Assembly (NCBI GenBank): GCA_030770535.1
Contig: JASVEC010000033.1
Coordinates: forward strand, 186,001-250,000
Source: Batkoa obscura
Taxonomy: Eukaryota; Entomophthoromycota; Entomophthoromycetes; Entomophthorales; Batkoaceae
DNA: 64,000 bases
Direction: 5' to 3'
The notes under the pieces were generated by a model, which saw only the letters and a program-made list of their open reading frames with translations, was not told where the DNA came from and did no database searches. Below, one piece after another: positions 10,580 through 22,770 of the stretch; position 1 is the first letter of the stretch, and each line of letters opens with the position of its first letter. The position numbers were made by a program, and so were the translations under genes.

Positions 10580-10706
10580 TCTTATTTATTAATGTCAAAT
10601 AAACTTTAATCCTAAAACTAATATTAAATTATCATAATTTAATCATACTCTTTTTAAATTTATTCTATTTTTAGCAGCATCTTTTATCTCCCTTTCAACT
10701 TGTTAT

Positions 10707-11307
10707 CTAATAACCTAACTTCTTAAGTACACCAAGTCTAGCCTTACGTGGTTGATCACGTAAGTAATACAACTTAGCTCTACGGAATCCTTGAGAGCTA
10801 CGAAGTACCTTGATGCTTTTAACCATTGGCGAAAACACCCTAAATTTTTGCTCAACGCCAACTTTGAGTACCATATTTCTTAATGTAACGCTAGTGGTTG
10901 GCCCAGAACGATGGATAGCAATGCAGATACCTGCAAAACTTGTTGTAACCTGCTTCTTTGCATTACGATAGAACTCAACTACCATCATATCCCCAGCTAC
11001 TGCCCTTTCTGGTCCATCTTTCTTGAATAGAGTTGCACGATCGTCAGTGGTTCCATAGCGTGTCACTATGTCTTCGCGTACAATCTTCATAACATCTTTT
11101 ACATTGCGTTGGCCGATTGGTATTTGTTCAGGTACAATTACATTTTGTGGTGGAGTGTAAGTGGATAAAACTGGACAAAATTAATATTAATGGATTGGAT
11201 TAAAATGTCTTAATAGTATTACCTGATGGAGTAGAAGATAACACTCTCTTTGAAATGTTAGTTATTGATGGCTTTAAACTGGAGACTAAATTAGTTAATT
11301 TAAACAT
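10707..11307 (-). CDS. Mitochondrial ribosomal protein bL19m
   Basis: Large-subunit protein of the mitochondrial ribosome (yeast Img1). Two exons, 11223-11307 and 10707-11170, give 182 residues. Exon 1 encodes a basic, Ser-rich presequence (MFKLTNLVSSLKPS). The mature part shows the bL19 pattern: GDMMVVEFYRN, FAGICIAIHRSGPTTS, TLRNMVLKVGVEQ, FSPMVKSIKVL and RRAKLYYLRDQPRKARL. The intron starts GTAATA and ends CCAG. The gene is divergent from WRAP73 across 245 bp, which probably holds both promoters, and convergent with the HP1 gene. Confidence 0.93.
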
Positions 11308-11552
11308 TTTATTTTTTTATTGAAATATTCAAAACTTGAAAATTGAACTTTGAGTAAAATTTGAAAATTGAATTAGAATTGGGCATTTAATTATGGTAAC
11401 TCAAATGGACAGATTTAAGTTTACTTTTAATATCTATATTACAGTCTTAAAAGCTCAAAAAATAACTTACTACAGCCAATGAAGTTTGGTACTTTTTAAA
11501 CTATAAAATTCAGAACAAAGTCAAAAAAAATGACAAAACAAAAAAGTCAAAA

Positions 11553-13339
11553 ATGGATCTCAGCAACTATTATCCTCAACAACGAGGTCAAGTGAAATTA
11601 AGCAATAGTTATTCCTATCTATGTTATGCTAATGGAGACAAAATCATTATCCGAAACCCACTGGAAATGGAACTTATTCGACAGATTGAATGTGGAGGAG
11701 AGATAGAAAGTTTGGACTTATCCATTGACAATGAACTTGTATTAGCAGTTATAAAAGACAGTAATAGGATAGAGATCTATAATATTGAGAACGAAGGATG
11801 GAGAGCCATAATCGAGGATCAGTGTTTGGGTGTTAAGACAGCCTTGTTTTCGGTAAACCCCAGATATTGTTTCGTGTATTCAGAGGTTAGAGTAAGCTCA
11901 TTTATTTTTAGACTTAAGGTTTCTTGAACTGTATTTATTAGTTAAGGATATCAATCTGGTCTCTCTGTGACAAAAAAGTGAAATATATAAATTGCCCAAA
12001 GTTTTACAATAAAGGTAAGTATAGAAATAATAAGTAAAGTAAAGTAATAAAATTTCATAGGTATAAGCTATAGGAATGATGACTTATATATGGCTCTATT
12101 AGAACGTAAAGATGGTAAGGATTATTTGGGAATATATAATACAGTAACTTGGAGTTTAAGAAAAGTAATAAGAGATATTATTAGTCTTTGTATTCATTTA
12201 GTAATGCATTATTCATCAGCACTTTCAACTTGAAACCATAGATGCAGCAAATATTTCATGGTCACAAGACGGTCAATTTATAGCCGTATGGGATAGCATC
12301 GTTACTGTAAGTTAAAAATTTTAAGCAAAAAATCAATACTTATTAAATGCTCTTTAGTATAAATTGTTTATTTATTCACCTGCTGGCTTTTTAATAACAA
12401 AATACTCCGCTTATAGTCATGGTTTAGGATTGAAAACAGTAGATTGGTCACCCTCTGGGCAGTTTATCATGTTAGCTAGTTATGATGAGAAAGTAGGTTA
12501 TTTGTGTAGTGTTATCAATTAACGATACTAAAGAACACTTTATTATTTAATTAGATCCGTTTGCTAAACACTTACACCTGGCAGCCAACTTTTGAACTTG
12601 AACATAGCAAGAAATTAAGTTCAAAAACAGAAATTTATAAAGAAAATCAAACTAGTACTTGGAAGAAACCGGTGCTAAATCCTACCATCGATATAAAGAA
12701 GAGTCAACCTAATAAGGATTTATATTGTATATTTATTATTGTTATCATCCATGTTTATTAACTTACTATCGTTAGATTCAAAAGAAACAGCACCATATGC
12801 TGTACCATATATAAAACCTGACTCAGATGCGATAAATTTAAAAATGGGCGTTGGTATCTGTGTTTTTAATCCGACTGGAAGGTATTTTGTGAGCAGAAAT
12901 GGTAATCGCATAGAAACTGTAATAAGTAATAAAAATTAAAAACCAACTTAGACGCCATGCCTACAAGCTTATTTATATGGAAAACAGGGACCCCAGTACC
13001 TATATTTTATAGTGAACAGGTCAAAGAAATTAAAATGGTTCAATGGAATCCAATTGATACCGAATTACTAGCATTCATTTCTGAGGGTAATCATTTGTAT
13101 TTATGGTCCCCTAAACTAGGATTTCAATGCTATACGTTGAACAAGAGTAAGTTTTTTAATTTTATTTTCCATGTTTGGGTTTGATGTTTTTTCTGTGTTT
13201 AGTTGTGCAAATTACTTCCATTACTTGGTCTGAGAATGGGTTCTGTTTAATTGTTACTTCACTCGATAAATTTTGTTTAGCCTTTCCTATTATTCCTGCA
13301 GATGAAGATGATAAGGAGAATAATAAAAATGTTAAGTAA
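11553..13339 (+). CDS. WRAP73/WDR8 WD-repeat protein
   Basis: WD40 protein that acts at spindle poles and microtubule-organising centres (fission yeast Wdr8, human WRAP73). Nine exons fit: 11553-11891, 11942-12014, 12061-12164, 12220-12306, 12358-12492, 12555-12726, 12776-12901, 12952-13146 and 13203-13339. All phases agree and give 455 residues, close to the human length. Family signatures include LRISIWSLCDKKV, YMALLERKDGKDY, FIAVWDSIV, GLKTVDWSPSGQFI, KVRLL-like IRLLNTYTWQP, MGVGICVFNPTGRYF, VQWNPIDTELL and HLYLWSP. The last exon boundary for exon 1 was chosen at GTAAGC (11892) over an earlier GTTAGA because it gives the right spacing before LRIS. The short acidic tail ends the protein. 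Confidence 0.9.
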
Positions 13340-13551
13340 TTAAAAATAGGAAAAGATAAAAAATTGTAGTTTATTTCAATAGTCAATATAATAAAGTAAG
13401 ACTAAATAAGAAAGTAACAGATAAAAAAAAATCATTTAATATAAAAGAGTTCCAAAATATTTAAAAATAATTTTGAAAAAATTAAAAAGCCTGAGTAAAT
13501 TTGTCTTTTTACTCCTTCTAAAATAATATTCGTATGTTATTCCCACCTAAC

Positions 13552-15939
13552 TTAATTTGGGTATGGGTGATGATTTCCATTACCATTATTCTGTGGATTG
13601 TACCCCTGACTGCCATTGTTTTGTTCAAACAAATTCAAGTTGAAGAAAGGATCCTCTCCCATACTTGTAACAAAATTATTTTCCATCATGGGTATTTGAC
13701 TTATATCGAAATTGAACTGGCCGTTATTTTGGTTATTAAAAAAGTTATTTCCTTGGCTACTAAACCCTAACAAATCCTCTAAGTTGCCATTTTCGAGACT
13801 GTTGAAGCTAGAAGGATCCCTCAGATTATTCATACCATTAAATTCCATAGGCAAATTTTGATTGAACGCCGTATTATGCTGTAAACTCCGGTTGTATGTG
13901 TTAATATTATTGATGAGCTCTGCTGGTCTAGACTGCGTCTGTGCTTTTGGTGTAAAATCTGAAGATGACTCTTGTGTAGCTGAAAAGGAACTTGCAGATG
14001 GATGTGAGTTGCCATTAGTTGACTGCTCATTTCCATCTTTTCTACAAAAATTGTGGTCTAAGTCTTTTGATAACTTCTCTAAATAAGGATACCATTCATG
14101 TAATGAGGATTTAAGTGGTACAAGCCAGCTCATCACCGTACAACTCAATGGATTTTCATTATTATTAGTGCTTGATATGTTATCACGTGACGAACGTAAA
14201 GCATACAACCCACGAAGAGAAGTGCAATATGTTTTACATATACCCCAATAAGTTTCCAACTCTCTTAATGATTTGTAGATCAACTCAAGTGCTTGTCTGG
14301 AACTTTCTGCTTGTTGTGCATCAATTGAAAATGATTTATTGGCATGGATAGTACCTGCAGTATACAAAGCATAAGGATAAAATGGAATATAATGGTAAAA
14401 GCGATGTGGTGCAATATCCAGAGCCATTGTTGCAATAAAGTTGGAAGATTGTACACAGCGAATGAATGAGATATGTGAGTCGTTAATTGATTCCATTAAA
14501 TTTAAATATCTTCCAACATTCGATCTATGAAGTACAATAGTAATAGCATGAAATAAACTATGTAAAAGTATAATGGCGCTTGAATTCATCTGACTTTCTG
14601 GTGATTTTGAACAAAGAAAGTCTTTATTATACTTCAAATGTGGTGGTAAATTCACATGCCATTCATTTAATATTTGATCCAATCGCTTAAGTTCTTCTTC
14701 TGAGTTGTCTCCCTTTCCATTGGTTGTGCTGCGATTGGAGTATTGGTTAATTTGTCCCATTAAGCTTACAAGTTGACCAAAGTGGAACATGTGATCTGGG
14801 ATGGAAGTATTGTTGCTATTAGATTGTAAAGGAAATATGTCATTGTTGATCTCAGCAATTGGTGCTAAACTATTTTCCCAGTTATAATCATCAGATGGGA
14901 ATCTCACTTGGCAATCCTCATCATGGATGGCCATCGGCCATGACGTCTTTGTACTGATAATGCGATCCATCAAACAACACCCAAACCAAGTTCTTCTACG
15001 CGTTTCTGCCTCAATCCAGTCCAATTTAGAAGATGCGTCTTTTTTATCTGTACAATATAAGTTTAAATGCTGCCCCATACGTACTGCTAGTCCTGAATAC
15101 ATCCAAGAAGTAGGATAACGATCGCAACCAAACTCGTGAAGTGACATTAGGACCAAGGCTTGTACAGTACTAAGGAATGGAGTACTGTAAGATGTGGACT
15201 CCAAAAGAATTTTTGCATGAGCAATATATTCCTCACCAGCAGAATGACAAGGATCACGTTTTACTTCTGGATGATTTGAAAAGCGAGATGCAAGTGCATA
15301 TATAGTATATAAAAGTAAGCTACATTGCTTACCTTCCTGAAGGCTATTTATAAACGTAGTACGATGGATAATGGATAGTACTGGATGTTGGTAGCTAAAG
15401 AACAATGAAATGAGATGCTCTGAGACTTCTGGAGAAACTACAGGGACTGGTGGTGTTGGCGGTGAAGGGATGGAGGGAAACAATAGTGAAGAATCTGGTA
15501 AAATATAGTTTTCAATATCGCGGAATAATGGGGAGGATTCATTGATCGAAGTGCCGTTTTGAACCATTCTTAAGTTACCAGAAGAAATGGAATCTCCGTC
15601 AGCTGTTAAGTGAGGAGTTGAGTGGTTGGAGCTTGAGATGGATTGAAAATTTTTTAATTCAATATTTTTTAAAGGTTGCAAAAGCTTTTCCATAAGTTCT
15701 AAACGTTTTTCTAAGGTTTCAATATACCCTTGGCGTGGCCCTCTCTTTGTTGAAGTAGGAGTATATTGACAATTTAAGTTTTTGGTCTTACAGTTGGTAC
15801 ATACGGTATTCTCAGTCCCATCACACTTTATCTTTTTTTTTCGACAAGCATCACAGGCGTTAAGTATTTTGCGTTTTTTTTGGCTCGTTTCGTCATCAGA
15901 AAAATCATTCATATCTAATTCGGCATCATTAGCACTCAT
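13552..15939 (-). CDS. Zn(II)2Cys6 transcription factor
   Basis: Fungal-specific DNA-binding regulator, 795 residues in one exon. The binuclear zinc cluster spans residues 29-57 with six Cys in the order CX2CX6CX7CX2CX6C (CDACRKKKIKCDG ... VCTNCKTKNLNC), followed by the linker TKRGPRQGYIETLE and a short Leu-rich dimerisation helix (KRLELMEKLLQPL). The fungal_trans middle-homology region follows from about residue 170 (YQHPVLSIIHRTTF), with the typical RRTWFGCCLMDR motif. The last 150 residues are rich in Asn, Gln and Ser and are probably a transactivation region. Its target genes cannot be told. It is intronless and has a more balanced codon use than the neighbouring genes; many shadow frames overlap it. 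It converges with WRAP73. Confidence 0.95.
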   Translation of the reverse strand: MSANDAELDMNDFSDDETSQKKRKILNACDACRKKKIKCDGTENTVCTNCKTKNLNCQYTPTSTKRGPRQGYIETLEKRLELMEKLLQPLKNIELKNFQSISSSNHSTPHLTADGDSISSGNLRMVQNGTSINESSPLFRDIENYILPDSSLLFPSIPSPPTPPVPVVSPEVSEHLISLFFSYQHPVLSIIHRTTFINSLQEGKQCSLLLYTIYALASRFSNHPEVKRDPCHSAGEEYIAHAKILLESTSYSTPFLSTVQALVLMSLHEFGCDRYPTSWMYSGLAVRMGQHLNLYCTDKKDASSKLDWIEAETRRRTWFGCCLMDRIISTKTSWPMAIHDEDCQVRFPSDDYNWENSLAPIAEINNDIFPLQSNSNNTSIPDHMFHFGQLVSLMGQINQYSNRSTTNGKGDNSEEELKRLDQILNEWHVNLPPHLKYNKDFLCSKSPESQMNSSAIILLHSLFHAITIVLHRSNVGRYLNLMESINDSHISFIRCVQSSNFIATMALDIAPHRFYHYIPFYPYALYTAGTIHANKSFSIDAQQAESSRQALELIYKSLRELETYWGICKTYCTSLRGLYALRSSRDNISSTNNNENPLSCTVMSWLVPLKSSLHEWYPYLEKLSKDLDHNFCRKDGNEQSTNGNSHPSASSFSATQESSSDFTPKAQTQSRPAELINNINTYNRSLQHNTAFNQNLPMEFNGMNNLRDPSSFNSLENGNLEDLLGFSSQGNNFFNNQNNGQFNFDISQIPMMENNFVTSMGEDPFFNLNLFEQNNGSQGYNPQNNGNGNHHPYPN

Positions 15940-17135
15940 GTTTGTTAAAAAATAGTTCTGCTTGGTTAATATAAGTTAATTTTGATAAACCTTTTTAATA
16001 AAAAAAATTAATTTTAAATTAGTAATAATAATTAAACTCAACTTACGCAGCTTATTTTCGGGAATTTGATTTGTAGTGAATGTTCACTTCTCAATAGATA
16101 GCTGATTATTGGTAAAGAATGAACTTATGTGAGGATTTTATGCATCGATTTTCCATTTTTTTATTTTCATTAATGAAAATTTAATTCATCTGATAAATAA
16201 TCTGAACTAAGCATTTGATTAATAAAGTACTATACTCAATGGTACACATACTAAGCTAGAAATTTAATGTACCTTTAAATAACCTAGCATATATTTATTT
16301 TATTTTTTTAGATTTAATAATGTTATTTGAAATACTTTGATAGATCTATTTCAACTATTTCGAAGCTTCCAGAACAACACTTTATCTTTCATAAAATTAA
16401 TTCCTTAATTTTAATTTAAGTCATGTAGCATTAAATCAATTATTAAAATGATATTATGCCAAATAGATAAAATATTTAAAGGTATATATTTAGTAAGTTT
16501 AATAATAAACTAAATATAAACTATAATGTTGAATGGCAATAGATACACTACTAAAACACTCTTAAGACGTTGTAAACTATAAATATTTTTTTATCATTCC
16601 TTTTTTAAGATATTTAATTATATTATTTATTCATTAGTGTTATAAGGTTCTTAATACTTTATACTTCTATTTATATTGGTTTATTATTGAAGCGTTGAGA
16701 TATTTTTAATTTAGAGAATATACTCGGACTACTTCGGACAAGAAACAATAGATAGTATTTTATTAACTACTGCTATATATTATTGTAGTTATTTAGTATT
16801 AAATAATCCTTATAATAATATCAAATACAATAACAGATTTATTAATTATTGTTAAATAAAAGTAATAGATTAGATATAATCTTCAGTTAATTTGATAATC
16901 AAGTAATTTTTTAATTGTTAACTAAAATTGTAAATTCTTTGATTATCTATCAACAAAATCTAGCTGAACTACGTCATAATTCAAAAGTCTTTCTAACCCA
17001 CAGAGAATAATTCAAGTCATCAATTGGTTTTGACTAAATTGAAAAATCTGAAACCTAAAAAACCAATAAAAGATTTGTAGCTGCACAAGCTTTATTTATT
17101 TTGTTAACAAGAAATTTCTGAAAAGAATCAGTGAT
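15940..17135. other. Divergent intergenic region
   Basis: About 1.2 kb of AT-rich DNA between the divergent Zn2Cys6 and CCDC6-like genes, presumably with both promoters. I see no coding frame and no MITE copy. Confidence 0.6.
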
Positions 17136-18722
17136 ATGTCGACCAGTGAAAGAAGTAAAATTAGCGACTTGAACGAAGTTATTAGCCTTCAAAAAGAGGA
17201 GATCAGTAACTTGAAACTTCAACTTGAAAAAGTGATTCAATCTAAAAGTGTAGGACTAATTCTATTTAGTTAATAATGTAATCTAATTTTTGTAGCTTCA
17301 TAAAGATATCTTAGTAGATATGGAAAGAAACCAAAGTGAAATTAATAAATCCTTACAAGACCAATTGGAAAAAGTAAGGGTATTTTGTTCCGCTTAAACA
17401 CTTTCTGACAATCTTTAGGCCCTAAAATTAAAAGCAGACCTTGAAGATGAATTTGGCCTCGATGATAGTTTGGAGGAGTAATGACTCAATATTTAGTAAA
17501 AACAATACTAATAGCTTAGATCCAAAACTTCCGATCCTGAGAAACTATCTAAAGACTTAATCAAAGCTAAAGCAATGCTTAAAAAGCTAAAATTTGAGCT
17601 TGAAATGGAAAAAGGACAAAGTAATATATTGAGACATGACAATATGTTGTTAAAGAAAATGACAGTGGAATTGGTAAGAATATTAAAGAAAAATCAACCT
17701 GAGTCTAAGATTTATAGCACGCTTCTGCGGAACAAGAAGAAGAATTTATCTCTAATCGATTATTGAAAAAGATCTCAGGGCTTAAAAAAGAAAAAGGCGA
17801 TTTACTACAGCTTGTGGAACAAGAAGAAGAGTATTTGACTAATTCACTTCAAAAAAGGATCATTCAGGTAATTTATCTTTCATAAGGCCAATAACAAATT
17901 AAATTAGACTTTTTAGCTTCAAAAAGAGAAAGTTGATTTGGAAAATGCACTTGAACAGGAGCAAGAGTTTGTCGTAAATAAATTGCAGAAGCAGCTGGAT
18001 TCTTTTAGGCTCCAGTATCCATCCCATACACCCTCGCCAACTTTGGCTCCTTCCCATCGCGAACAATTAACCAATTCCCCTCCCTTGTTACCAACTACTA
18101 TGATTTCTTCATCTCCTCCTACGTAAGTTCCAATTAAACTTTTTGCAAACCAATTTTAACTGTTTAAGTAGTGGGGGTTGGAGACCATCTCATTCACCTT
18201 CAGCTTCAGATTATGGTGGTGCTTCCCCAGGGGTTGTTGAGATGCTTAAAGCAGAAGTTACTTCATTAAGATTGAAACTTTCGGAAATGGAACGTGAAGG
18301 TAGAAGAATTGCTAGTAGTAGTCTTCTTACTAACATTTTATAGTTATATCTGCGTATAACCAAACTAAAAGATATAAGAATGAGCTTAATGATCTCAGAA
18401 AAACGAATAACCTTCCAGTAGTAGAAGATAGGTATATTTATGCTTGCTTTGAATTTTTTTGGATTTAATTTGATTTTTAGTATTGGCTCCACAGAATATG
18501 TTGTGGTAAATTAGATTTGTATTGTTAAGTTTTATTGTTAAACTTTAATATCATTAGAGGTCTAGACGCTCCATTTCAAATGCTAGCTCGAATGCGCCAC
18601 TACCCTCCTCAAGCCCTTCTGACTCCCGTCGTCACTCAGCGAGATCACTTTCAATGTCTGGAGACTTTGTATTGAATCCAAAGGAAGCTGCAGATGGCCT
18701 TCCTGTAAACCCAAGCTCTTAG
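17136..18722 (+). CDS. CCDC6-like coiled-coil protein
   Basis: Cytosolic coiled-coil protein of the CCDC6 (DUF2046) family; the human member is a tumour-suppressor-like protein fused to RET. Ten exons fit: 17136-17249, 17296-17373, 17419-17477, 17520-17673, 17718-17867, 17917-18122, 18169-18299, 18344-18431, 18481-18505 and 18558-18722, giving 389 residues. The family block reads AEQEEEFISNRLLKKI, VEQEEEYLTNSLQKRI and LEQEQEFVVNKLQKQLD: three repeated units, each of the form E-Q-E-x-E-(F/Y)-(x3)-N, as in human CCDC6. A Ser/Pro-rich stretch follows and then a second helical part (YKNELNDLRKTNN). Exon 7 has a tandem acceptor (18168 or 18171), which would add or drop one Ser. The C-terminal RRHSARSLSMSGD resembles phosphorylation sites. 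Confidence 0.87.
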
Positions 18723-19207
18723 AAAGGTTAGGTTAATATCAAGTTATTTAAAGAGTATGTTTACTATACTCAACTATTTTTTTACTTGGCTAAGAATATT
18801 GAACTAATACTTTAAGCGAATTATGCTCTGACTTTACTATTGTATGATTGTTGGACAAATAAATTTATTCTGCTATTTTCTGAAATTTTGGATTTGTTAT
18901 TCGTGCTGTAGGCGAGGTCAAAGAGTTTTATTAGTGTTATGTATACTACTAAAATACTTATAATTAAACAAATTTATCTCTAAACAATACCCAAATTACG
19001 AACAATCAAAACTATTATTTCTTTATATTTTATTTAAGATTAACAAATCTTCAATTTAGGTATTTTAAACAAAGTAGTAGCTTTATTTTTTCCAAGATTT
19101 ATTTTAATTTACCATTAAACTTTTCTAAACTAAAAATCAATTTTCATTTTTATAACTATCTTGGAAAAAAGTAGTGAAACAAAAATAGATTTAATTGAGT
19201 TAAAAAC
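18723..19207. other. Intergenic region
   Basis: AT-rich spacer between the CCDC6-like and kinase genes, transcribed in the same direction. No element or coding frame is recognised. Confidence 0.6.
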
Positions 19208-21011
19208 ATGGAAGACAAAAACAATGACAACAAACCCCAGGAAGATAATGAAAGTAACATGGATTGGACGATGTATGCTAAACAAAGAGAGTCAATGCGT
19301 ACCAATATTAAAAAGAAAATACCTGGGACAAATTATCAGGGATGTGAGCCGTTATCTAATTTTGAATTAGTTAGAAAGTTAGGAGAAGGGACTTTTGGGT
19401 AATTTTATAAAATGAAATTTTAGATTTTATTCATTTGTCTTTATTACAGGGTAGTACATTTAGCAAAACATAGAATAACCGGTAAAGAAGTAGCTTTGAA
19501 AAAGATTTTAGTTCATAATGAAAAGGATGGGGTAAATTAAGAGATGTACTATAGCCATTTACATTTAATAATTATAATAGTTTCCAATTACCGCGATGAG
19601 GGAGATTTCAATTTTGTCAAGTTTAAATCATGATAATGTATTAACAATATCTTCATTGGTATATTCAAATGGTATGAAGCTAATAATATGGATGTAATAG
19701 CACTTAAATACATTAATTTTTTAGAAGAGAAAACAAAAGAAGAAGATAAATGTGAGATATATATGGCTTTACCATTCATGCATCATGATTTAAGCGGACT
19801 ACTTAACAATCCAAAAGTGAAGTTTACTGGACCACAAATCAAATGTTATATGAAACAAATATTTGAAGGAATGGCTTTTTTACATCATAACAATATTATG
19901 CATAGAGATATTAAACCAGCAAATCTCTTGATAAATGATGAAGGTAGTGTATTTATTAATATGTTGCTTTTATTGATAATTAAATGAATAACAAGGTATA
20001 CTCAAGGTAGCCGATTTTGGTTTGGCACGCCCTTTATTAATACCTAAACATAATATGTATACCCAATCTGTTGTTACGAGATGGTATCGGCCATTAGAAT
20101 TATTGTTTAAATCACAATATTACAGTGAAGCGATTGATATGTGGGGTATCGGGTAGATTCTAATTTTATATCAATCTTTTTTAATATTGATTTTATCCCT
20201 CTAGTTGTGTTTTTGGACAACTTTTAACAGGAAAACCATTGATACCTGGTATGACTGATATTGAACAAATTGATTTAATATTTCAACTTATGGGCACACC
20301 TGATGACCAAGAATGGCCAGAATGGAGAAAACTTCCAGGCGTTGATCAACTCGAGTCAATTCCAAACTATCCTCGTTCATTAGAAGAAAGATTTTCAAAG
20401 TAAGTTAGTACTAATAATACTGATATTCCTTTTATTCATTGTTCTTAGTTTAGATAGAAATACACTTGATCTTTTGCAAAAACTATTAACTTATAATCCA
20501 GCAGAAAGGATCACTGCTGCACAAGCATTAGAGCACCCTTATTTCCATACCCTTCCTTACCCATCTGAGCCAGGATTGTAACGGTTTTTTCAAGATTATT
20601 ATATAAAATAATTATAAATAATTTAGGCTTCCTAAGTACCCATGTAGTCATGAGTTTGTACAGTTAAAAGAAAATGCCAAAGCAGCTAGACCACCCCCAC
20701 ATATGGGAGGAATTAATATGAACCCCGCGGTGAAAAGGCCAGGGGATCCAGGTTTATATAACCCAAGAAATAATGGAAATGGAAATGGAAATGGAAATGG
20801 TTACCCTCGTAATAAAAGAGAAGCCTGGGAAGAAAACAGATCAAGGGGAAATCATGAGTCAAATTGGGGGAACGATAATCGAGCTCCACAAAGAGATCGT
20901 AGACATGATCCCAATCGTAATCGAAACCGCAATCCTAATAGAAATGGGAATAATTATGATAGTAGACGTAGGAATGATGGTAATAATCATCGATATCATC
21001 ATGACCGTTAA
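19208..21011 (+). CDS. Cdk9/Bur1-type cyclin-dependent kinase
   Basis: CTD kinase of the P-TEFb type, which phosphorylates RNA polymerase II and elongation factors with a cyclin T partner. Eight exons fit: 19208-19398, 19450-19531, 19581-19671, 19725-19943, 19996-20152, 20205-20399, 20449-20577 and 20627-21011, giving 482 residues. Kinase landmarks are [15 protein letters not shown] (ATP lysine), FPITAMREI in place of [26 protein letters not shown], and a T-loop with [13 protein letters not shown]. The motif normally written (A/P)PE reads PLE here ([11 protein letters not shown]), an odd change at subdomain VIII. The C-terminal 100 residues are Asn, Gly and Arg rich with a Gly-Asn repeat, and resemble RGG/RNA-binding tails. 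A Bur1/Cdk9 assignment rests on the extended C-terminus and the FPITAxRE helix; Cdk12-like is possible. Confidence 0.9.
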
Positions 21012-21247
21012 GTATTTGAACATTAGGTGATATTATTATGGTTATATTAGGCTATTCCTATTTGTGTAACTAATTATCATGTTATTTACCTTTAATAACA
21101 TGTAATGATAAAAAAAGCTATTTAAATTGAGCATTTTAAATTAAATCTAATCATTTATAAATATTATTTATTTTTATTAAGCTACAAGCTGCAAAAATAC
21201 GGATAATTAATTTATATTATAATTATAAATTTATTTTAGATTAAATA

Positions 21248-22770
21248 TTAATATTCTAATAAATTCTTATGAATGGAGTTAAGAGCAATTAAACCTTGGG
21301 ACTGTGGAATAACGCAGGATATATTAATTTCTGAAGAACCCTGAGATATCATTTCAATATTTATATCGGCTTCAGCAAGAGTAGAAAACATTTGTGCAGC
21401 GATGCCAACCATATTTCGCATCTGTTTACCAACCAAACTAAGTATACATACTTTATCTTGAACCTCAACCTCACCATACTTAGATAATTCTTTAACTAAG
21501 CAGGCTATATGAACTACATGTGAAATAGCAAGAGAGACATGGACTTCGCTAGTAGAAATTAAATCAACTACAATACCATGAGCGTCTAAAACAGTAAATA
21601 AATTAGCGAAAAAATCATGCGACACTGACTTCCTATTAGAATGGACATTTAAAATTAGCATGTCTTCTTTGATAGTTACAGCTGTTGGATGTCTACGTGT
21701 GAGGTTAGCATCATATCCGTTTAATAAAAATAGTTCGGCTGGTGGCTCATCATTTTCGTTATTCGGTAATATAATCGAGCCTTCTCCACTTGGATTTTGT
21801 ACATTTTTAATACGAATAGGTATACGTGCTCGCATCACTTGTTCCATAGTAAATGGATGTATTACTTCAGACCCGTAATAAGTAAGTTCGGCTGCTTCTT
21901 CTGGGCTAATGATTGGTAATAGCCTAGCATTTTTTACTTTTCTTGGATCTGCTGTAAAGATTCCATCCACTTCTTTCCAAATTTGAAGTTCTGTAGCACC
22001 CACTCCTACAGCAACGAGTGCAGCTGCTAAATCTGTGTACCCACGGCCAATACTGGTAAGTAAACTTCCAGGCACCGGCCCAAAGAAGCCAGTAATAACT
22101 GGAATGCTACCTTTACACTTACCCACTGCTTTTGAAAACTGCTGTGATAAATGATCATAAAAAGGTTGTTCTAAACTTTTTGATGAAAAGTTTTCAGTAA
22201 TAGCGTCACCCAAGTCCACCAGTTCAGCCTTTAGCCCAATAGAGTTTATGTAAGCTGAAACAATTCGACAAGAAAGCTTTTCCCCAGTACCAATTATGAC
22301 ATCCTTTGAACGTGGTGATATTTCTTTGATAACATATAAAGCATCCAAAAAGCGCTCCAGTTTTTTGCAGTCTTTAGTAAGTTCAAGTTCTAATTCTTTA
22401 AGTATACTTTGATCCTTGATAAACATTCTACAAGCTGATATATGATCTTCTAAAATCTCTCCTACTGTAGCTTCATGTTTATTTTGGTTAGCTAATACTT
22501 CCTCACAAGCTCTAAGTAATCTTTATAAAACAGTTAGTTATTGTTATTTAGTTTATGAGTGCTACAATACCTTGAAGTTGTTCCATTCACTTTTACATCT
22601 CCACTACGAGCCGAACAGACAACAGCGACTCTATTACCTTGGGTAGCATCTCGAATGATGGTGTTAACGATGCTATCCAAAAACTTCCCAATACTTGTAC
22701 CACCAAACTTTAATACAACCCAAGGCAGAGAATTTTGATTAAAAGACTCAAACTTATCAATAGAAACCAT
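21248..22770 (-). CDS. Aspartokinase
   Basis: First step of the Thr/Met/Ile pathway: phosphorylates L-aspartate (yeast Hom3). Two exons, 22571-22770 and 21248-22520, give 490 residues, a little shorter than Hom3. The nucleotide-binding motif KFGGTS starts at residue 21; TGFFGPVPGSLLTSIGRGYTD-like catalytic region, GVFTADPRKV (here GIFTADPRKVKNA) and AELTYYGSEVIHP are present. Two ACT domains follow (from about residue 325: ILNVHSNRKSVSH and later LVGKQMRNMVG, SEINISCVI), so feedback regulation by threonine is likely. It is monofunctional, without a homoserine dehydrogenase domain, as usual in fungi. It converges with the kinase gene. Confidence 0.95.

Noticed and set aside
13862-15118. Several 60-75 residue frames opposite or out of frame with the Zn2Cys6 gene
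   Set aside because: The long, motif-bearing minus-strand frame explains this region; the small ones have no signals.
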